Positions 44,769-54,825 of a stretch of 64,000 nt of DNA are shown one piece after another (within the stretch, counting starts at the first letter, position 1; every line of letters begins with the position of its first letter). Location of the stretch: the NCBI RefSeq assembly GCF_038592985.1, contig NZ_CP151951.1:4686001-4750000 (forward strand). Direction: 5' to 3'. The notes under the pieces were generated by a model. That model saw only the letters and a list, made by a program, of their open reading frames with translations. It was not told where the DNA came from and did no database searches. Source of the DNA: Paenibacillus sp. FSL R10-2782 (GTDB lineage Bacteria > Bacillota > Bacilli > Paenibacillales > Paenibacillaceae). The position numbers and the translations under genes were made by a program.

Positions 44769-45482
44769 ATGAAGAAGAAATCTTGGTTCACTTTAATGGT
44801 CACTGGTATTGTCTCTCTGTTTTTTTCGGTAAGTGTTTATGCGGGGAATGTTTTTTGGGAACCACTTAATGGTTTCAATTCGGGTGTATGGCAAAAGGCG
44901 GACGGATATTCCAATGGGAACATGTTTAATTGCACTTGGCGTGCCAATAATGTCAATTTTACGAACGATGGCAAAATGAAGCTTGGCTTAACGAGTTCCG
45001 CGTACAATAAATTTGACTGCGGAGAGTATCGATCGACGAATACTTACAGATACGGCTTATACGAGGTCAGCATGAAGCCTGCTAAAAATACAGGGATCGT
45101 ATCTTCCTTTTTTACGTATACGGGACCTACTGATGGCACGCCATGGGATGAAATAGATATTGAATTTTTAGGCAAAGACACGACAAAAGTGCAATTCAAC
45201 TATTATACAAACGGGGTCGGTGGTCACGAGAAGATTGTTGATCTGGGCTTTGATGCATCAAGAGGCTTTCACACCTATGCATTCGATTGGCAGCCAGGAT
45301 ACATTAAGTGGTATGTTGACGGGGTTCTAAAGCATACAGCAACTACGAACATACCGAGCACGCCAGGCAAGATTATGATGAATTTATGGAATGGCACTGG
45401 TGTTGACGACTGGCTAGGTCCATATAACGGAGCGAATCCGCTATACGCCGAATACGATTGGGTAAAATACACGAGCAATTAG
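44769..45482 (+). CDS. Secreted endo-beta-1,3-1,4-glucanase (lichenase), GH16
   Basis: 237 residues. A signal peptide ([26 protein letters not shown]) precedes a single GH16 domain. The catalytic motif is [10 protein letters not shown] (nucleophile and acid/base Glu flanking the Asp), with [45 protein letters not shown] and [21 protein letters not shown] on either side. This is the size and sequence type of Paenibacillus/Bacillus lichenases that cut mixed-linkage beta-glucan. TGGAGG before the ATG at 44769 sets the start. Confidence 0.96.
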   Translation: MKKKSWFTLMVTGIVSLFFSVSVYAGNVFWEPLNGFNSGVWQKADGYSNGNMFNCTWRANNVNFTNDGKMKLGLTSSAYNKFDCGEYRSTNTYRYGLYEVSMKPAKNTGIVSSFFTYTGPTDGTPWDEIDIEFLGKDTTKVQFNYYTNGVGGHEKIVDLGFDASRGFHTYAFDWQPGYIKWYVDGVLKHTATTNIPSTPGKIMMNLWNGTGVDDWLGPYNGANPLYAEYDWVKYTSN

Positions 45483-45539
45483 CCCGTAGTACAAAACCAG
45501 CCCTGTAGTGAAGTGCACCCCTTAGAATAGACATTGGAT

Positions 45540-45585
45540 AACCCCCCTGGTTTGTCCGATGAAATTCTAGGGGGTTTATTTTTAT
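45540..45585 (+). terminator. Hairpin at the left end of the first IS3 element
   Basis: AACCCCC and GGGGGTT arms (45540-45546, 45570-45576) followed by TATTTTT, directly before the orfA ATG. Such hairpins at IS ends block read-through transcription; it may also terminate the lichenase transcript. Confidence 0.5.
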
Positions 45586-46450
45586 GGCGATTAAAGGACA
45601 GAGGTTTAAAACTTACTCGGGTGAAACCAAAAAAGAGGCCATTCGTTTACATGTGGAGGAAAGATGGGCTTATCGGAACATTACGGAGCATTTTGGGATT
45701 CAAGACCACGGGCGAGTAAAGAAATGGATGAAGAGATACCGAGGCTAGGGGAATTTGGGCTACTGGATCAACGGGAGCATCGTAAAGAATATACCGATCA
45801 GGATAGAAATATTCAAAAGCTCAAACGGGAAAATGAAATGCTAAAAAAGTGTTTGGAAATCTGGATGCAGGAGGTAAAACGTCTAAATATAGAGTCATTG
45901 AGAGCGCCGCAAAAAATTACGCCGTTAGCAACCTCTGCAAACTCTTTGCTGTCTCCAAAAGTGGATATTACGCTTTCTTGAAACGTAAAGGAGTAGAACG
46001 GGACCAGGCCGCGAAAGAACTCATTCAGAAGGTGTATGAACGGGATAACGGAGTCTTGGGTTATCGCCAAATTCAACTGTTCCTGCTACACGACCATGGG
46101 GTTTGGATGAATCATAAGAAGGTACTCAGAATCATGCTGGATCTAGGAATTCGTTCGAGGATCCGCCGCATCGTTGTAATTATGTTTCTTCTGAAGGAGG
46201 TCGGGTGGCAAAAAATATATTGAAACGGGATTTCAAGGCGGATGCTCCCAACCCCAAATGGGTAACAGACATTACGCAATATCGTGTAGGCGAGAAGTCG
46301 CTCTATCTCTCAGCCGTGAAGGATTTGTTCAATAACGAAATTATCGCTTATCAAATGAGCACCAGGAACGACAATGAACTGGTTCTCCGAACCTTTCAGC
46401 AGGCGTGGACTCAGCAAAAAAGACGTGACCGGACTGTGATGCTAGACTAA
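45584..46450 (+). pseudogene. IS3-family element A, broken orfA and orfB
   Basis: orfA starts at 45584 (AIKGQRFKTYSGETKKEAIR, KKWMKRYRG) but meets TAG at 45746-45748. The rest of orfA continues in another frame as GEFGLLDQREHRKEYTDQD and KLKRENEMLKKCLEIWMQEV. orfB begins in the usual -1 frame (KTSKYRVIESAAKNYAVSNLCKLFAVSKSGYYAFLK), shifts again near 46200 (AKNILKRDFKADAPNPKWVTDITQY, first catalytic Asp) and stops at 46450 before the second and third DDE residues. The right end is missing, replaced by element B four bases later. Confidence 0.85.
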
Positions 46451-46453
46451 AAA

Positions 46454-47640
46454 GTGGACACCGAGAAGCGAGAATGCGAGAATAAAATCAAATTCATTCG
46501 AGGTGTCCACATGAGTATAAAATATGACAAAGCGTTTAAAATTCAGACCGTTCAAATGATTCAGGAAGAAGGGAAAGCCGTCGCCCAAGTAGCGAGAGAG
46601 CTGGGAATTTCCGCAAACACACTGTTTCGTTGGTTAGCAGAATACAAACAGGATGGCGGCGAGGCCTTTCTAGGCAAAGGTCATCTAAAAACGGAAGACC
46701 AAGTCACACGAGAACTACAGAAACGAATTCGTGATTTGGAGCAGGAGAACGATATTCTAAAAAAGGCCATGCACTACTTTGCCAAAGACCGGCACTAATC
46801 TTTGTATTTATACATCAATACCGCTTCCAGTGCCCGGTTGCAAAGATGTGCGAATGATTGACGTCTCCCGAAGCGGTTACTATACCTGACTGCAAAACCG
46901 AACGCGCCCAAGTGAACGAAAGAAACGGAGAATCCGGTTGGAGCAGAAAATTAGATAACTTTCCCTGCAATCCAGACGACTCTATGGCAGTCGGAAAATC
47001 TATCATTCTCTCATTAAACAAGGCATTGACGTATCCGAAAAAACAGTAGCCCGAATCATGAAACAGTTGGGGTTGAAATCGAGAACCGTGAAGAAGTACA
47101 AAGCCACAACGAATTCCAAACATCCGATGCCCGTCCACGAAAACCACCTGAGCCAGCAGTTTTCCGCTGAGGCGCCAGGGGAAGTGTGGATGACAGATAT
47201 CACCTATATTCCCACCGATGAGGGATGGCTTTACTTGGCCAGTGTTATGGATCTATATACCCGTCAGATTGTAGGTTTCCAAATGGGATCCAGAATGACA
47301 AAAAAACTCGTCCTTTCCTCATTAGAACGTGCTTACCAGACTCACCGTCCTGTCGGCGAAGTCCTGCACCATTCAGATCGCGGCAGTCAGTATGCAGCCC
47401 ATGAATACCAGGAAAAGCTTGCGGAATACGGCATGAAGGGGAGCATGAGCCGAAAGGGGAACTGTTATGACAATGCTTGCATTGAATCGTTTCACAGCAT
47501 TTTGAAAAAAGAACTTGTATACCTGGACACTTACGTTCATACCTTACCAGATTTATATGGATAGCCGTGTGTCTATCTCAATCGGATGGATTATATGTCT
47601 AATGTGAACTTAATAACATAACTGCAGAAGGCTTTGCAAA
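46454..47640 (+). pseudogene. IS3-family element B, orfA intact, orfB broken
   Basis: It begins with GTGGACACC (46454-46462), which is repeated inverted at 46502-46510 just before orfA. orfA (46511-46798, 95 codons) is complete: an HTH (KIQTVQMIQEEGKAVAQVARELGISANTLFRWL) and a leucine-zipper-like tail. orfB has in-frame stops TGA at 46887 and TAA at 46956, then an open stretch 47058-47564 with all three catalytic acids (VWMTDITY, HHSDRGSQY, CIESFHSILKKE). The C-terminal end is aberrant. The element abuts the broken end of element A, so it inserted there or a deletion joined them. Confidence 0.85.
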
Positions 47641-47670
47641 ACTGAGTCCCCTATATGGTTCAGTGAAGGT

Positions 47671-48019
47671 TTATTTATCTCTACACCGCTTTAACTTCAA
47701 ATTTACGATCTCCTCTATTTCCTGTTTGTTGTCCAGGTCTAACTTTCGAAATCCTGTGATTAATTTTGATTCAAGATCATCTAATTTTACTCGAAATAAT
47801 CCGTTATAAGAAATTAACGTCTCTTCAAGTAACAACCAATCTAAATCAACGTCGAAATTTAGTTTTAGGGAGATTATGGTCTCTAAGGATGGTTTATACT
47901 TATCTTTCTCCAATTCACTCAATGTACCCTGAGAAATACCAATAGTTGATGAAAAGTCAGTTTGATTAAGCTTATTTAATTTTCTTATACTCTTTATCTT
48001 TCACCCAAAGTCTTCATTG
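47671..48019 (-). pseudogene. XRE-family regulator with a start-proximal frameshift
   Basis: The long frame reads SIRKLNKLNQTDFSSTIGISQGTLSELEKDKYKPS and LKLNFDVDLDWLL, an HTH_XRE of the phage-repressor type with a short C-terminal tail. That frame has no start codon and is closed upstream by TGA. In the next frame a good start exists: GGTGGAG then ATG at 48019 giving MKTLGER. Adding one A in AAAGATAAAG (about 47998-48003) would join MKTLGER to IKSIRKLN. A one-base deletion therefore probably inactivated it. Confidence 0.65.
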
Positions 48020-48290
48020 CTCCACCTGCCATCCATAAAGAATTAAATAAATACTTTATTTATAAATATATATTTTAGATATTTGTTGTATTTAGAGATA
48101 AAAAACATTTTTTACATTTCGATAACAAACTCTTTATTTCTCATACTGTTTTCAACAGAAACTTGAAATTATCTTGCTTCAATTACTTTAAAAATACCAA
48201 TACAGGAAAGGGTTCAAAGCTCATTGATTTGTCATGCAACTATACTTGTTCTGATTGAACCAAAGCAGTCGCCTCCTGAATTTAATAAAA
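48020..48290. other. AT-rich intergenic region
   Basis: I see no gene, structured RNA or repeat here. It separates the XRE pseudogene from the glmS terminator. Confidence 0.5.
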
Positions 48291-48321
48291 AAGCCCGATG
48301 ATACTTGCTCATCGGGCTTTT
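48291..48321. terminator. Terminator downstream of glmS
   Basis: AAGCCCGATGA (48291-48301) and TCATCGGGCTT (48309-48319) with T-rich flanks on both strands. It is about 120 bp beyond the glmS stop. Confidence 0.8.
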
Positions 48322-48439
48322 GTTAAATACTTACTAAGAAGAGATATTCTTGTTATCTGTCATTAATATTTAGTACACAACTTTATTGTCTATTTCTCGA
48401 TTATCACCAGACAGCAGCCTTTGTATCGATATACTGACC

Positions 48440-50272
48440 TTACTCAACCGTTACACTTTTCGCCAGGTTACGTGGTTTATCCACATCATGCCCCAATGCA
48501 AGAGAAGCGTAGTAAGCCAGCAACTGGAGAGATACAACCGAAATCGCAGCAGACAGGATTGGAAGTGTCTTCGGAATTGCAAATACCTGATCCACCGATT
48601 TCAGTAGTTCAACAGCGTGCTCTTCGTACGTAATCGCAAGAACATCTGCGCCACGTGCTTTCACTTCCTTGATATTGCTCACGGTTTTCTCCAACACGGA
48701 TTCCTGTGTTACCAAAGCGATAACCGGAATGCCGTCTTCGATCAATGCCAATGTACCATGCTTCAGTTCACCCGCAGCATAAGCCTCGGAATGAATGTAA
48801 GAGATTTCCTTGAGCTTCAGGGAGCCTTCCTGTACTACAGCATAGTCCTGACCGCGACCAATAAAGAATAGGTGCTTGTGGCTAGCAATTTGCTCAGCAT
48901 ATGCTTTGATTGCGTCTGCTTTACCCAGCATTTCTTCCACCTGCTCTGGCAGTGATTCCATAGCAGCCAACACTTGAGCTACTTGCTCATCCGTTTGTGT
49001 GCCACGTACTTGAGCCAGATACAGACCAAACAGGTAAAACGCAACCAACTGCGAAGAATATGCCTTGGTGGAAGCTACGGCAATTTCAGGTCCTGCCAGT
49101 GTAACCAACACATCATCTGCATCGCGGGCAATGGAACTGCCAACTACGTTTGTAATCGCCAGTACATGAGCGCCGTTCGCTTGTGCTTCACGCAGTGCTG
49201 CCAACGTATCGGCAGTTTCACCGGATTGACTCACTACGATTACCAATGTCTCTGGTGTTACGATTGGCGAACGATAACGATACTCGGAAGCCACATCGTT
49301 TTCCACCGGAATACGAGCCAAGCTTTCAATAACCGTACGACCAATCAAACCAGCATTGTAGGCTGTACCACAAGCAACGATTTGGATATTGCGAATATTT
49401 TTAATTTGTTCTTCTGTCAGCTTCAACTCAGGAAGAACAACTTTTTTAGTTTCTTTGTCGATTCGGCCCAACATCGTGTCACGGTAAGCCTTAGGCTGTT
49501 CGTGAATTTCTTTCAACATGAAATGCTCATAGCCGCCTTTTTCCGCTGTTACAGCATCCCATTCGACATGAATCATTTCCCGAGAAATAAATTGACCTTC
49601 GATTGTCATTAATTCGACGGCATCACTAGTCAAAACAGCCATTTCGCCATCGTTCAAAATAAATACATTGCGTGTATATTTCAGAATAGCCGGAATATCG
49701 GAACCGATAAAGTTCTCGCCTTCTCCCACACCGATAACCAGCGGGCTTGCTTGACGAACAGCTACCAGCTTATTAGGCTCGTGCTCTGTCAACACACCCA
49801 GTGCAAAAGCACCGCGCATAAAGGTAATTGCTTTTTGTACCGCTTTGACGATATCCCCTTGATATTCGCGCGCAACCAGATGGGAAATAACTTCCGTGTC
49901 CGTTTCGGAAATAAAGGTATGACCTTCGCTGATCAGCTGTTCTTTCAGTTCCAGATAGTTCTCAATAATCCCGTTATGAACCACAGAGAACTTTTGGCTC
50001 TCATCCAAATGCGGATGGGAGTTTTCATCTGAAGGCTTACCGTGTGTTGCCCAACGTGTATGCCCGATGCCTGCATGGCCTACCAGCGGCGCACCATCCA
50101 GCTTCGCTTCCAGATTCGCCAGACGACCTTTAGCCTTAGCTACTTGCAGTCCTGAATCTGTAAACACAGCAATACCCGCAGAGTCATAACCGCGGTACTC
50201 CAGCTTTTTCAATCCGTCAATCAATACCTCTTGCGTATTCTGATCACCAATATATCCTACAATGCCACACAT
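48440..50272 (-). CDS. glmS: Glucosamine-6-phosphate synthase GlmS
   Basis: 610 residues. The N-terminal glutaminase has catalytic Cys2 (MCGIVGYIGD) after Met removal, with HNGIIENY and GHTRWATHG motifs. Two SIS isomerase domains follow (IVACGTAYNAGLIGRTVIESLARIPVENDVASEYRYR; FFIGRGQDYAVVQEGSLKLKEISYIHSEAYAAGELKHG). It ends in the conserved DKPRNLAKSVTVE. It makes glucosamine-6-phosphate from fructose-6-phosphate and glutamine, the first step to UDP-GlcNAc. GGGAGG precedes the ATG at 50272; an ATG at 50296 is rejected since Cys must be residue 2. Controlled by the ribozyme in its leader. Confidence 0.98.
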   Translation of the reverse strand: MCGIVGYIGDQNTQEVLIDGLKKLEYRGYDSAGIAVFTDSGLQVAKAKGRLANLEAKLDGAPLVGHAGIGHTRWATHGKPSDENSHPHLDESQKFSVVHNGIIENYLELKEQLISEGHTFISETDTEVISHLVAREYQGDIVKAVQKAITFMRGAFALGVLTEHEPNKLVAVRQASPLVIGVGEGENFIGSDIPAILKYTRNVFILNDGEMAVLTSDAVELMTIEGQFISREMIHVEWDAVTAEKGGYEHFMLKEIHEQPKAYRDTMLGRIDKETKKVVLPELKLTEEQIKNIRNIQIVACGTAYNAGLIGRTVIESLARIPVENDVASEYRYRSPIVTPETLVIVVSQSGETADTLAALREAQANGAHVLAITNVVGSSIARDADDVLVTLAGPEIAVASTKAYSSQLVAFYLFGLYLAQVRGTQTDEQVAQVLAAMESLPEQVEEMLGKADAIKAYAEQIASHKHLFFIGRGQDYAVVQEGSLKLKEISYIHSEAYAAGELKHGTLALIEDGIPVIALVTQESVLEKTVSNIKEVKARGADVLAITYEEHAVELLKSVDQVFAIPKTLPILSAAISVVSLQLLAYYASLALGHDVDKPRNLAKSVTVE

Positions 50273-50519
50273 ATTCGTTATCCTCCCGATCATCATTTCA
50301 CAGGACGACTCATCACAGGACTAACGTGTGCGGTAGATTGCGGAATAAAGTTCATTCATCTATGAAGTTGTCAATGATAACTATAGAAAATTACAGGCAT
50401 CTCTTCACGAATGTAACGAAATTCCCAAACCGCGCACGCCAATGATGATGGCCGCACATTCATGAAATGAATCTTATAATTTAGGTTATAAAATAAAAGC
50501 ATCTATCGGTGCGTTGTGT

Positions 50520-50711
50520 AAACAGTTGCCTGCTTATTTTCCGCTGCCGATTTACGGGTCGATGCCTCACCGGAAGGTCCCCGCCGAATGTTTCGAACAC
50601 CTTCACCTCGTCAGCTCGCTTTGCCGTGAACCCATCTGTGAGCAACATCATCCAAATTGAATGATCTGCCTCACCAACAAGTTCCCCCGCGCAAAATCAA
50701 GCTCTGGCGCT
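50520..50711 (-). ncRNA. glmS: glmS ribozyme/riboswitch
   Basis: The minus-strand leader holds the glmS ribozyme pattern: the cleavage site A-GCGCCAGAGCTTG (cut between the bases complementary to 50711 and 50710), then GCGCGGGGGAACTTG, and GACGAGGTGAAGG with the following GGCGGGGACCTTCC pairing region. Glucosamine-6-phosphate acts as cofactor for self-cleavage, which destabilises the glmS mRNA. The right end is approximate. The ribozyme ends about 250 nt before the glmS start. Confidence 0.9.
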
Positions 50712-50767
50712 TGTATTACATTACCTTACAACCCTCACTTTCTCTTTCTGAGTCACAGCATCCCTAT

Positions 50768-50796
50768 ATTATATTCAGCTCAGCATCATTTGGCAA
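50768..50796 (-). promoter_or_regulatory. glmS promoter
   Basis: On the minus strand, -35 TTGCCA (50791-50796) and -10 TATAAT (50768-50773) with a 17-bp spacer. Transcription would begin near 50761, about 50 nt before the ribozyme cleavage site. Confidence 0.8.
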
Positions 50797-50904
50797 TGAC
50801 ACTTTATTCATATTTGCAGGTTCTGGTAAGTATTCAATTAAAAATAATATCTGCAAACGCGGTCGCCTGCTTACTTTCAACAGGCAACCGACGTTTACAA
50901 AATT

Positions 50905-52245
50905 TTAAACCAATTCTTTTTTTACAACATCTACGATCTGTCCGACAAACTGCTCCAGCTCATCCTTATTCGGCCCTTCTGCCATAACACGAATAAGCGA
51001 TTCTGTGCCGGAAGCACGAACCAATACGCGTCCATTATCACCCAATTGCTGTTCCACCTGCTCAATCGCTTCTGCAATGGCAGGATTGCCCTCGTAATTG
51101 CGTTTGTCCTGTACACGCACATTAACTAGCACTTGGGGATACTGCTTCATGAGCGATTTCAGCTCACTCATCTTTTTACCGGAAGCTTTCAGGGTATCCA
51201 CCAGTTGAATCCCGGTCAACATACCGTCGCCTGTCGTATTGTAATCGAGGAAAATCACGTGACCTGACTGCTCACCGCCCAGATTAAAGCCGCCCCGACG
51301 CATTTCTTCCATCACATAACGGTCACCAACCGCTGTTTTTGCAGTCTTGAGCGCCAGCTTTTCCGTTGCTTTGTAAAAGCCAATATTACTCATCACAGTC
51401 GATACAATAGTGCTGTCCTTGAGCTTTCCAGCGCGGTTCAGCGCATCCCCACAGATGCAAAGGATATAGTCGCCGTCTACCTCTTCCCCGTTCTCATCAA
51501 TCGCGATCAGACGGTCTGCATCGCCGTCAAAGGCCAGACCAATGTCAGCTTTCAAGCGACGCACTTCCTCTTTCAGCTTCTCAGGATGGGTTGAGCCACA
51601 ATGATCGTTGATATTCAGTCCGTTTGGCTCCGCACCGATGGTGTGAACTTCGGCTCCCAATTCCGCAAAAAGCTTTGGCGCCAGCTCATAAGCCGCTCCG
51701 TTCGCACAATCCAGCACGATTTTGAGCCCTTCAAAAGAATGGCTAATCGTTGTTTTCAAAAACTCCAGATAATCGTAGCGAGAATGCTCGTCTACAACAA
51801 CTGTACCTAATTCGCCGCCAATCGGACGAGGCAATTGATCCTCTTTCGCATCCATCAGCTCTTCAATTCTTAGTTCCGTTTCATCTGTCAATTTAAACCC
51901 GTCGCCGCCAAAAAACTTAATTCCGTTGTCTTCCACCGGATTGTGAGAGGCCGAGATCATGACACCAGCGTCCGCTTTTAATTGACGCGTAAGATAAGCG
52001 ACTCCCGGCGTTGAAACGATACCCACACGAACCACATTAGCCCCTATAGACAGCAAACCGGCTACAAGCGCCGATTCCAGCATCAGACCAGACACCCGTG
52101 TATCCATACCAATAACAACTGTCGGTTTTTCTACATTCCCTGCTAAAACATATCCGCCGCAGCGACCAATGCTATATGCCAGTTCTGCTGTAAGTTCCTG
52201 ATTAGCAATGCCTCGTACACCATCTGTACCAAAATATTTCCCCAT
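50905..52245 (-). CDS. glmM: Phosphoglucosamine mutase GlmM
   Basis: 446 residues. The phospho-Ser is in [25 protein letters not shown], the metal loop in [16 protein letters not shown] and the phosphate-binding end in [16 protein letters not shown]; it begins [14 protein letters not shown]. It converts glucosamine-6-phosphate to glucosamine-1-phosphate, directly after GlmS. It follows cdaA-cdaR on the same strand, the conserved Firmicute operon in which GlmM and CdaR modulate the c-di-AMP cyclase. GGGAG lies before the ATG. Confidence 0.98.
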   Translation of the reverse strand: MGKYFGTDGVRGIANQELTAELAYSIGRCGGYVLAGNVEKPTVVIGMDTRVSGLMLESALVAGLLSIGANVVRVGIVSTPGVAYLTRQLKADAGVMISASHNPVEDNGIKFFGGDGFKLTDETELRIEELMDAKEDQLPRPIGGELGTVVVDEHSRYDYLEFLKTTISHSFEGLKIVLDCANGAAYELAPKLFAELGAEVHTIGAEPNGLNINDHCGSTHPEKLKEEVRRLKADIGLAFDGDADRLIAIDENGEEVDGDYILCICGDALNRAGKLKDSTIVSTVMSNIGFYKATEKLALKTAKTAVGDRYVMEEMRRGGFNLGGEQSGHVIFLDYNTTGDGMLTGIQLVDTLKASGKKMSELKSLMKQYPQVLVNVRVQDKRNYEGNPAIAEAIEQVEQQLGDNGRVLVRASGTESLIRVMAEGPNKDELEQFVGQIVDVVKKELV

Positions 52246-52303
52246 GATAATGACTCCCTTTTTTGTCTAATGAACCTTAAATATTTACTACAGATAAATC
52301 ATG

Positions 52304-53773
52304 TTATGGCTGACCGCTCTCCGGGGTTCCATTTGCAGAAGAATCTGCGCCGTTATGAGGATTTGTTTTATCCTCCGCAGCCGCATTGTCCCCGGGTTTC
52401 GCATCAGAGGAGCCGCCTTGACCGCTCTGGCCCTCCTGTGGCCTCTCCTGCCCCTTATTACCGCTGCCGGAAGGGGTTGATTCATTCCCACTGCCCGGAT
52501 TCGTTACAGCTGGCGTTGAAGGGCTCTCAATGTTTACCGTTGCCGTTAACTGGCTGGCGTTTCCGGATTGCGTAATGTATTTGGGCAGGCCTACCTTCAA
52601 AGCAACCTCATGCTGACCAGCCTCCAGACCACTTACGTCTGCGACCAAACTAATATCATCATTGGTTAAATTGCTGATCATATCCCGCGGCCCCTTCACG
52701 GTAACATCCATCGTCTTGTCCGCAGGCGTTGTAATAGTCGCTGTCGTCCCATCTCCTGCCCCTTGCACAACAATCGGAATGCCTGACAATGTCCGCTCCG
52801 CATCGGTCACCTGACTAGAGGGTGCAACTGTCACCTGAATTTGTATTGAGCCAGGCTCGATTTTATCAGAACCAGCGGGCGCTGCCAAATTAGCTTGAAC
52901 TGTTTGGGTCCCTGCTTCCGTGAATTGGGTCAGATCGAGTGTAGCCGTAACATAGGAGCTAAGGCTGCTCAAAACATCCTGCGAAGCGTAAACGACCGCT
53001 TCTTTTACATTTGCATTAACTTTGGAAAGCGCCAAACCGTTCGGCAGCTCCCCGGAATAAACAACCTTCACAGGCACGGATTTCGTTTGTTGGGTTACCG
53101 GGATTTCAACTGACACTGTGGAAGGCTCAATAACCGCTCCTGTAAGTTCCTGTCCCTTTTTGTTGTAAGCCCTCAGCTTCACCCGCTTCTGCTCAAATTT
53201 CTCCGAGATTCCCTCCGTATCCACACCCCCCTGCACCGCAGCCACTGTACTCAACTGGCTTTTAGGCAAGGTGACCTTCACCGTTTGAGGGGCAACCACA
53301 GGCACACCAAGCTGCAAGCCGGTATCCGGTTTACCCTTGGAAACAATAGAAACATCAAATGATTTCGTTGCCTTTTCCTCAATCGTGACCGTAACACGAT
53401 TAGGAGTCATAGACACCAACTCCACGCCATTCGGCAGATTGGCTACAAGCGGTAAGGTTTTAGTCCCTGCTCCTAACCCACTCAAATCCAATTGAGCCTG
53501 GTAATTATCTGCGAAAAAAGAAGTCAGCACGGAGCGCTGTCCTCTAACCTCCATCTTCACATGGTCAGTATCCATTGTAGATAATACATATTTTGACTCA
53601 TCCAGACCACTGGCCTGAATGCCTACATTATCAATCACTTTATTATCATAAGAAACGGTCAGCGTGGACGAAGGAGTGCCTGTGTCCAGATGAACCATTC
53701 CCCACAGCAGGACTGCAACCGCGAGTGCCAATATTTTAGAAATCGTATTGTTGTTAATCCATTTGTCCATCAT
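52304..53773 (-). CDS. cdaR: CdaR (YbbR-domain) regulator of the c-di-AMP cyclase
   Basis: 489 residues. One N-terminal membrane helix (ISKILALAVAVLLWGMVHL) is followed by about four YbbR repeats outside the membrane (residues about 45-410: VDTEGISEKFEQKRVKLRAYNKKGQELTG, VYASQDVLSSLSSYVTATLDLTQF, and others). The last 75 residues are a low-complexity Gly/Ser/Pro/Asn/Glu tail, probably disordered. CdaR binds CdaA and modulates its activity. The start overlaps the cdaA stop (ATGATG), so the two are coupled. Confidence 0.93.
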   Translation of the reverse strand: MMDKWINNNTISKILALAVAVLLWGMVHLDTGTPSSTLTVSYDNKVIDNVGIQASGLDESKYVLSTMDTDHVKMEVRGQRSVLTSFFADNYQAQLDLSGLGAGTKTLPLVANLPNGVELVSMTPNRVTVTIEEKATKSFDVSIVSKGKPDTGLQLGVPVVAPQTVKVTLPKSQLSTVAAVQGGVDTEGISEKFEQKRVKLRAYNKKGQELTGAVIEPSTVSVEIPVTQQTKSVPVKVVYSGELPNGLALSKVNANVKEAVVYASQDVLSSLSSYVTATLDLTQFTEAGTQTVQANLAAPAGSDKIEPGSIQIQVTVAPSSQVTDAERTLSGIPIVVQGAGDGTTATITTPADKTMDVTVKGPRDMISNLTNDDISLVADVSGLEAGQHEVALKVGLPKYITQSGNASQLTATVNIESPSTPAVTNPGSGNESTPSGSGNKGQERPQEGQSGQGGSSDAKPGDNAAAEDKTNPHNGADSSANGTPESGQP

Positions 53774-54603
53774 GAATTTCCACGGCCTCCCCTCCGATTC
53801 CAGAATGAGCCGCGTTTTTCCTTCAAAGATGGTGCCGGTCGCAGCTCCTCATACAGCTTGGATATTAAGGATTCTTCCTTAATATCACGCACGACCTGTC
53901 CATTGATAGCCAAAGAAATTTGACCTGTCTCCTCTGATACTACCACAGTTACGGCATCCGTTACCTCACTCACCCCAATGGCTGCCCGGTGACGGGTTCC
54001 CAGTTCCTTGCTGATAAATGGATTTTCCGACAGTGGTAAGTAACAGGCCGCAGAAGCAATCTGATTATTTTGAATAATGACCGCACCATCATGCAGAGGC
54101 GTATTTGGAATAAAAATATTGATCAGCAACTCAGAACTGACCACTGCCTGTGTCTTGATACCGGACTCCGTGTATTCGTTTAGCCCCGTTTCGCGTTCAA
54201 ATACGACCAAAGCCCCTATTTTTCTACGTGATAAATAATTCAGCGCCTTAATCATTTCCCCGATTAACTTGTTTATCTCCTCATCATCCGCAGACGAACG
54301 CCCAAACAGCTTGCCTCGCCCCAGTTGTTCCAGGGCACGACGCAATTCAGGCTGAAAAATAATGAAAATAGCTACCACACCGAAGGTAAACATCTGGTTC
54401 ATCAGCCACTTGAGCGTATACAAATCAAACCACGTACTAACCGCCCAAATGAGCACCAGGAACAAAATTCCTTTTAGCAATTGAACTGCACGCGTTCCAC
54501 GAACAAGTAAAATAAGCTGATACATAATATAGGTTACGATCAGAATGTCGATAATATCTTTAATGGACTCTTTCCAAGTCAGGTCCGCGAAATAATCCAA
54601 CAT
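53770..54603 (-). CDS. cdaA: Diadenylate cyclase CdaA (c-di-AMP synthase)
   Basis: 277 residues. Three membrane helices in the first 95 residues precede the DAC domain, with catalytic motifs IPNTPLHDGAVIIQNN (DGA) and ELGTRHRAAIGVSEVTDAVTVVVSEETG (RHR). It makes c-di-AMP from two ATP; c-di-AMP controls potassium and osmolyte uptake. GGGGG seven bases before the ATG at 54603 (MLDYFADLTW) sets the start; ATGs at 54609 and 54651 are less suitable. First gene of cdaA-cdaR-glmM. Confidence 0.96.
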   Translation of the reverse strand: MLDYFADLTWKESIKDIIDILIVTYIMYQLILLVRGTRAVQLLKGILFLVLIWAVSTWFDLYTLKWLMNQMFTFGVVAIFIIFQPELRRALEQLGRGKLFGRSSADDEEINKLIGEMIKALNYLSRRKIGALVVFERETGLNEYTESGIKTQAVVSSELLINIFIPNTPLHDGAVIIQNNQIASAACYLPLSENPFISKELGTRHRAAIGVSEVTDAVTVVVSEETGQISLAINGQVVRDIKEESLISKLYEELRPAPSLKEKRGSFWNRRGGRGNS

Positions 54604-54762
54604 GCGCATGCCCCCGCAATTTTCTGTAGTGAGTGAATGTAATATGTACACAGTATGCTCTCTCTATCTAGGTTATAACGATACGGTCCGCGTTGCAAGC
54701 TGCATGACAAAAAGAACCACTAAAATCAGTAAAATACAGTACAAATCGCCAGCTTGATATAC

Positions 54763-54795
54763 AAAAAAAGCGCCTTTTCCAGCGGAAGAGGCGCT
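54763..54795 (-). terminator. Terminator between rsiW and cdaA
   Basis: AGCGCCTTTTCC (54769-54780) and GGAAGAGGCGCT (54784-54795) give a near-perfect hairpin followed on the minus strand by seven T residues. It separates sigW-rsiW from the cdaA operon. Confidence 0.85.
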
Positions 54796-54825
54796 CGATA
54801 TCATTCTTGCCAGTTCAAGCTTCTT

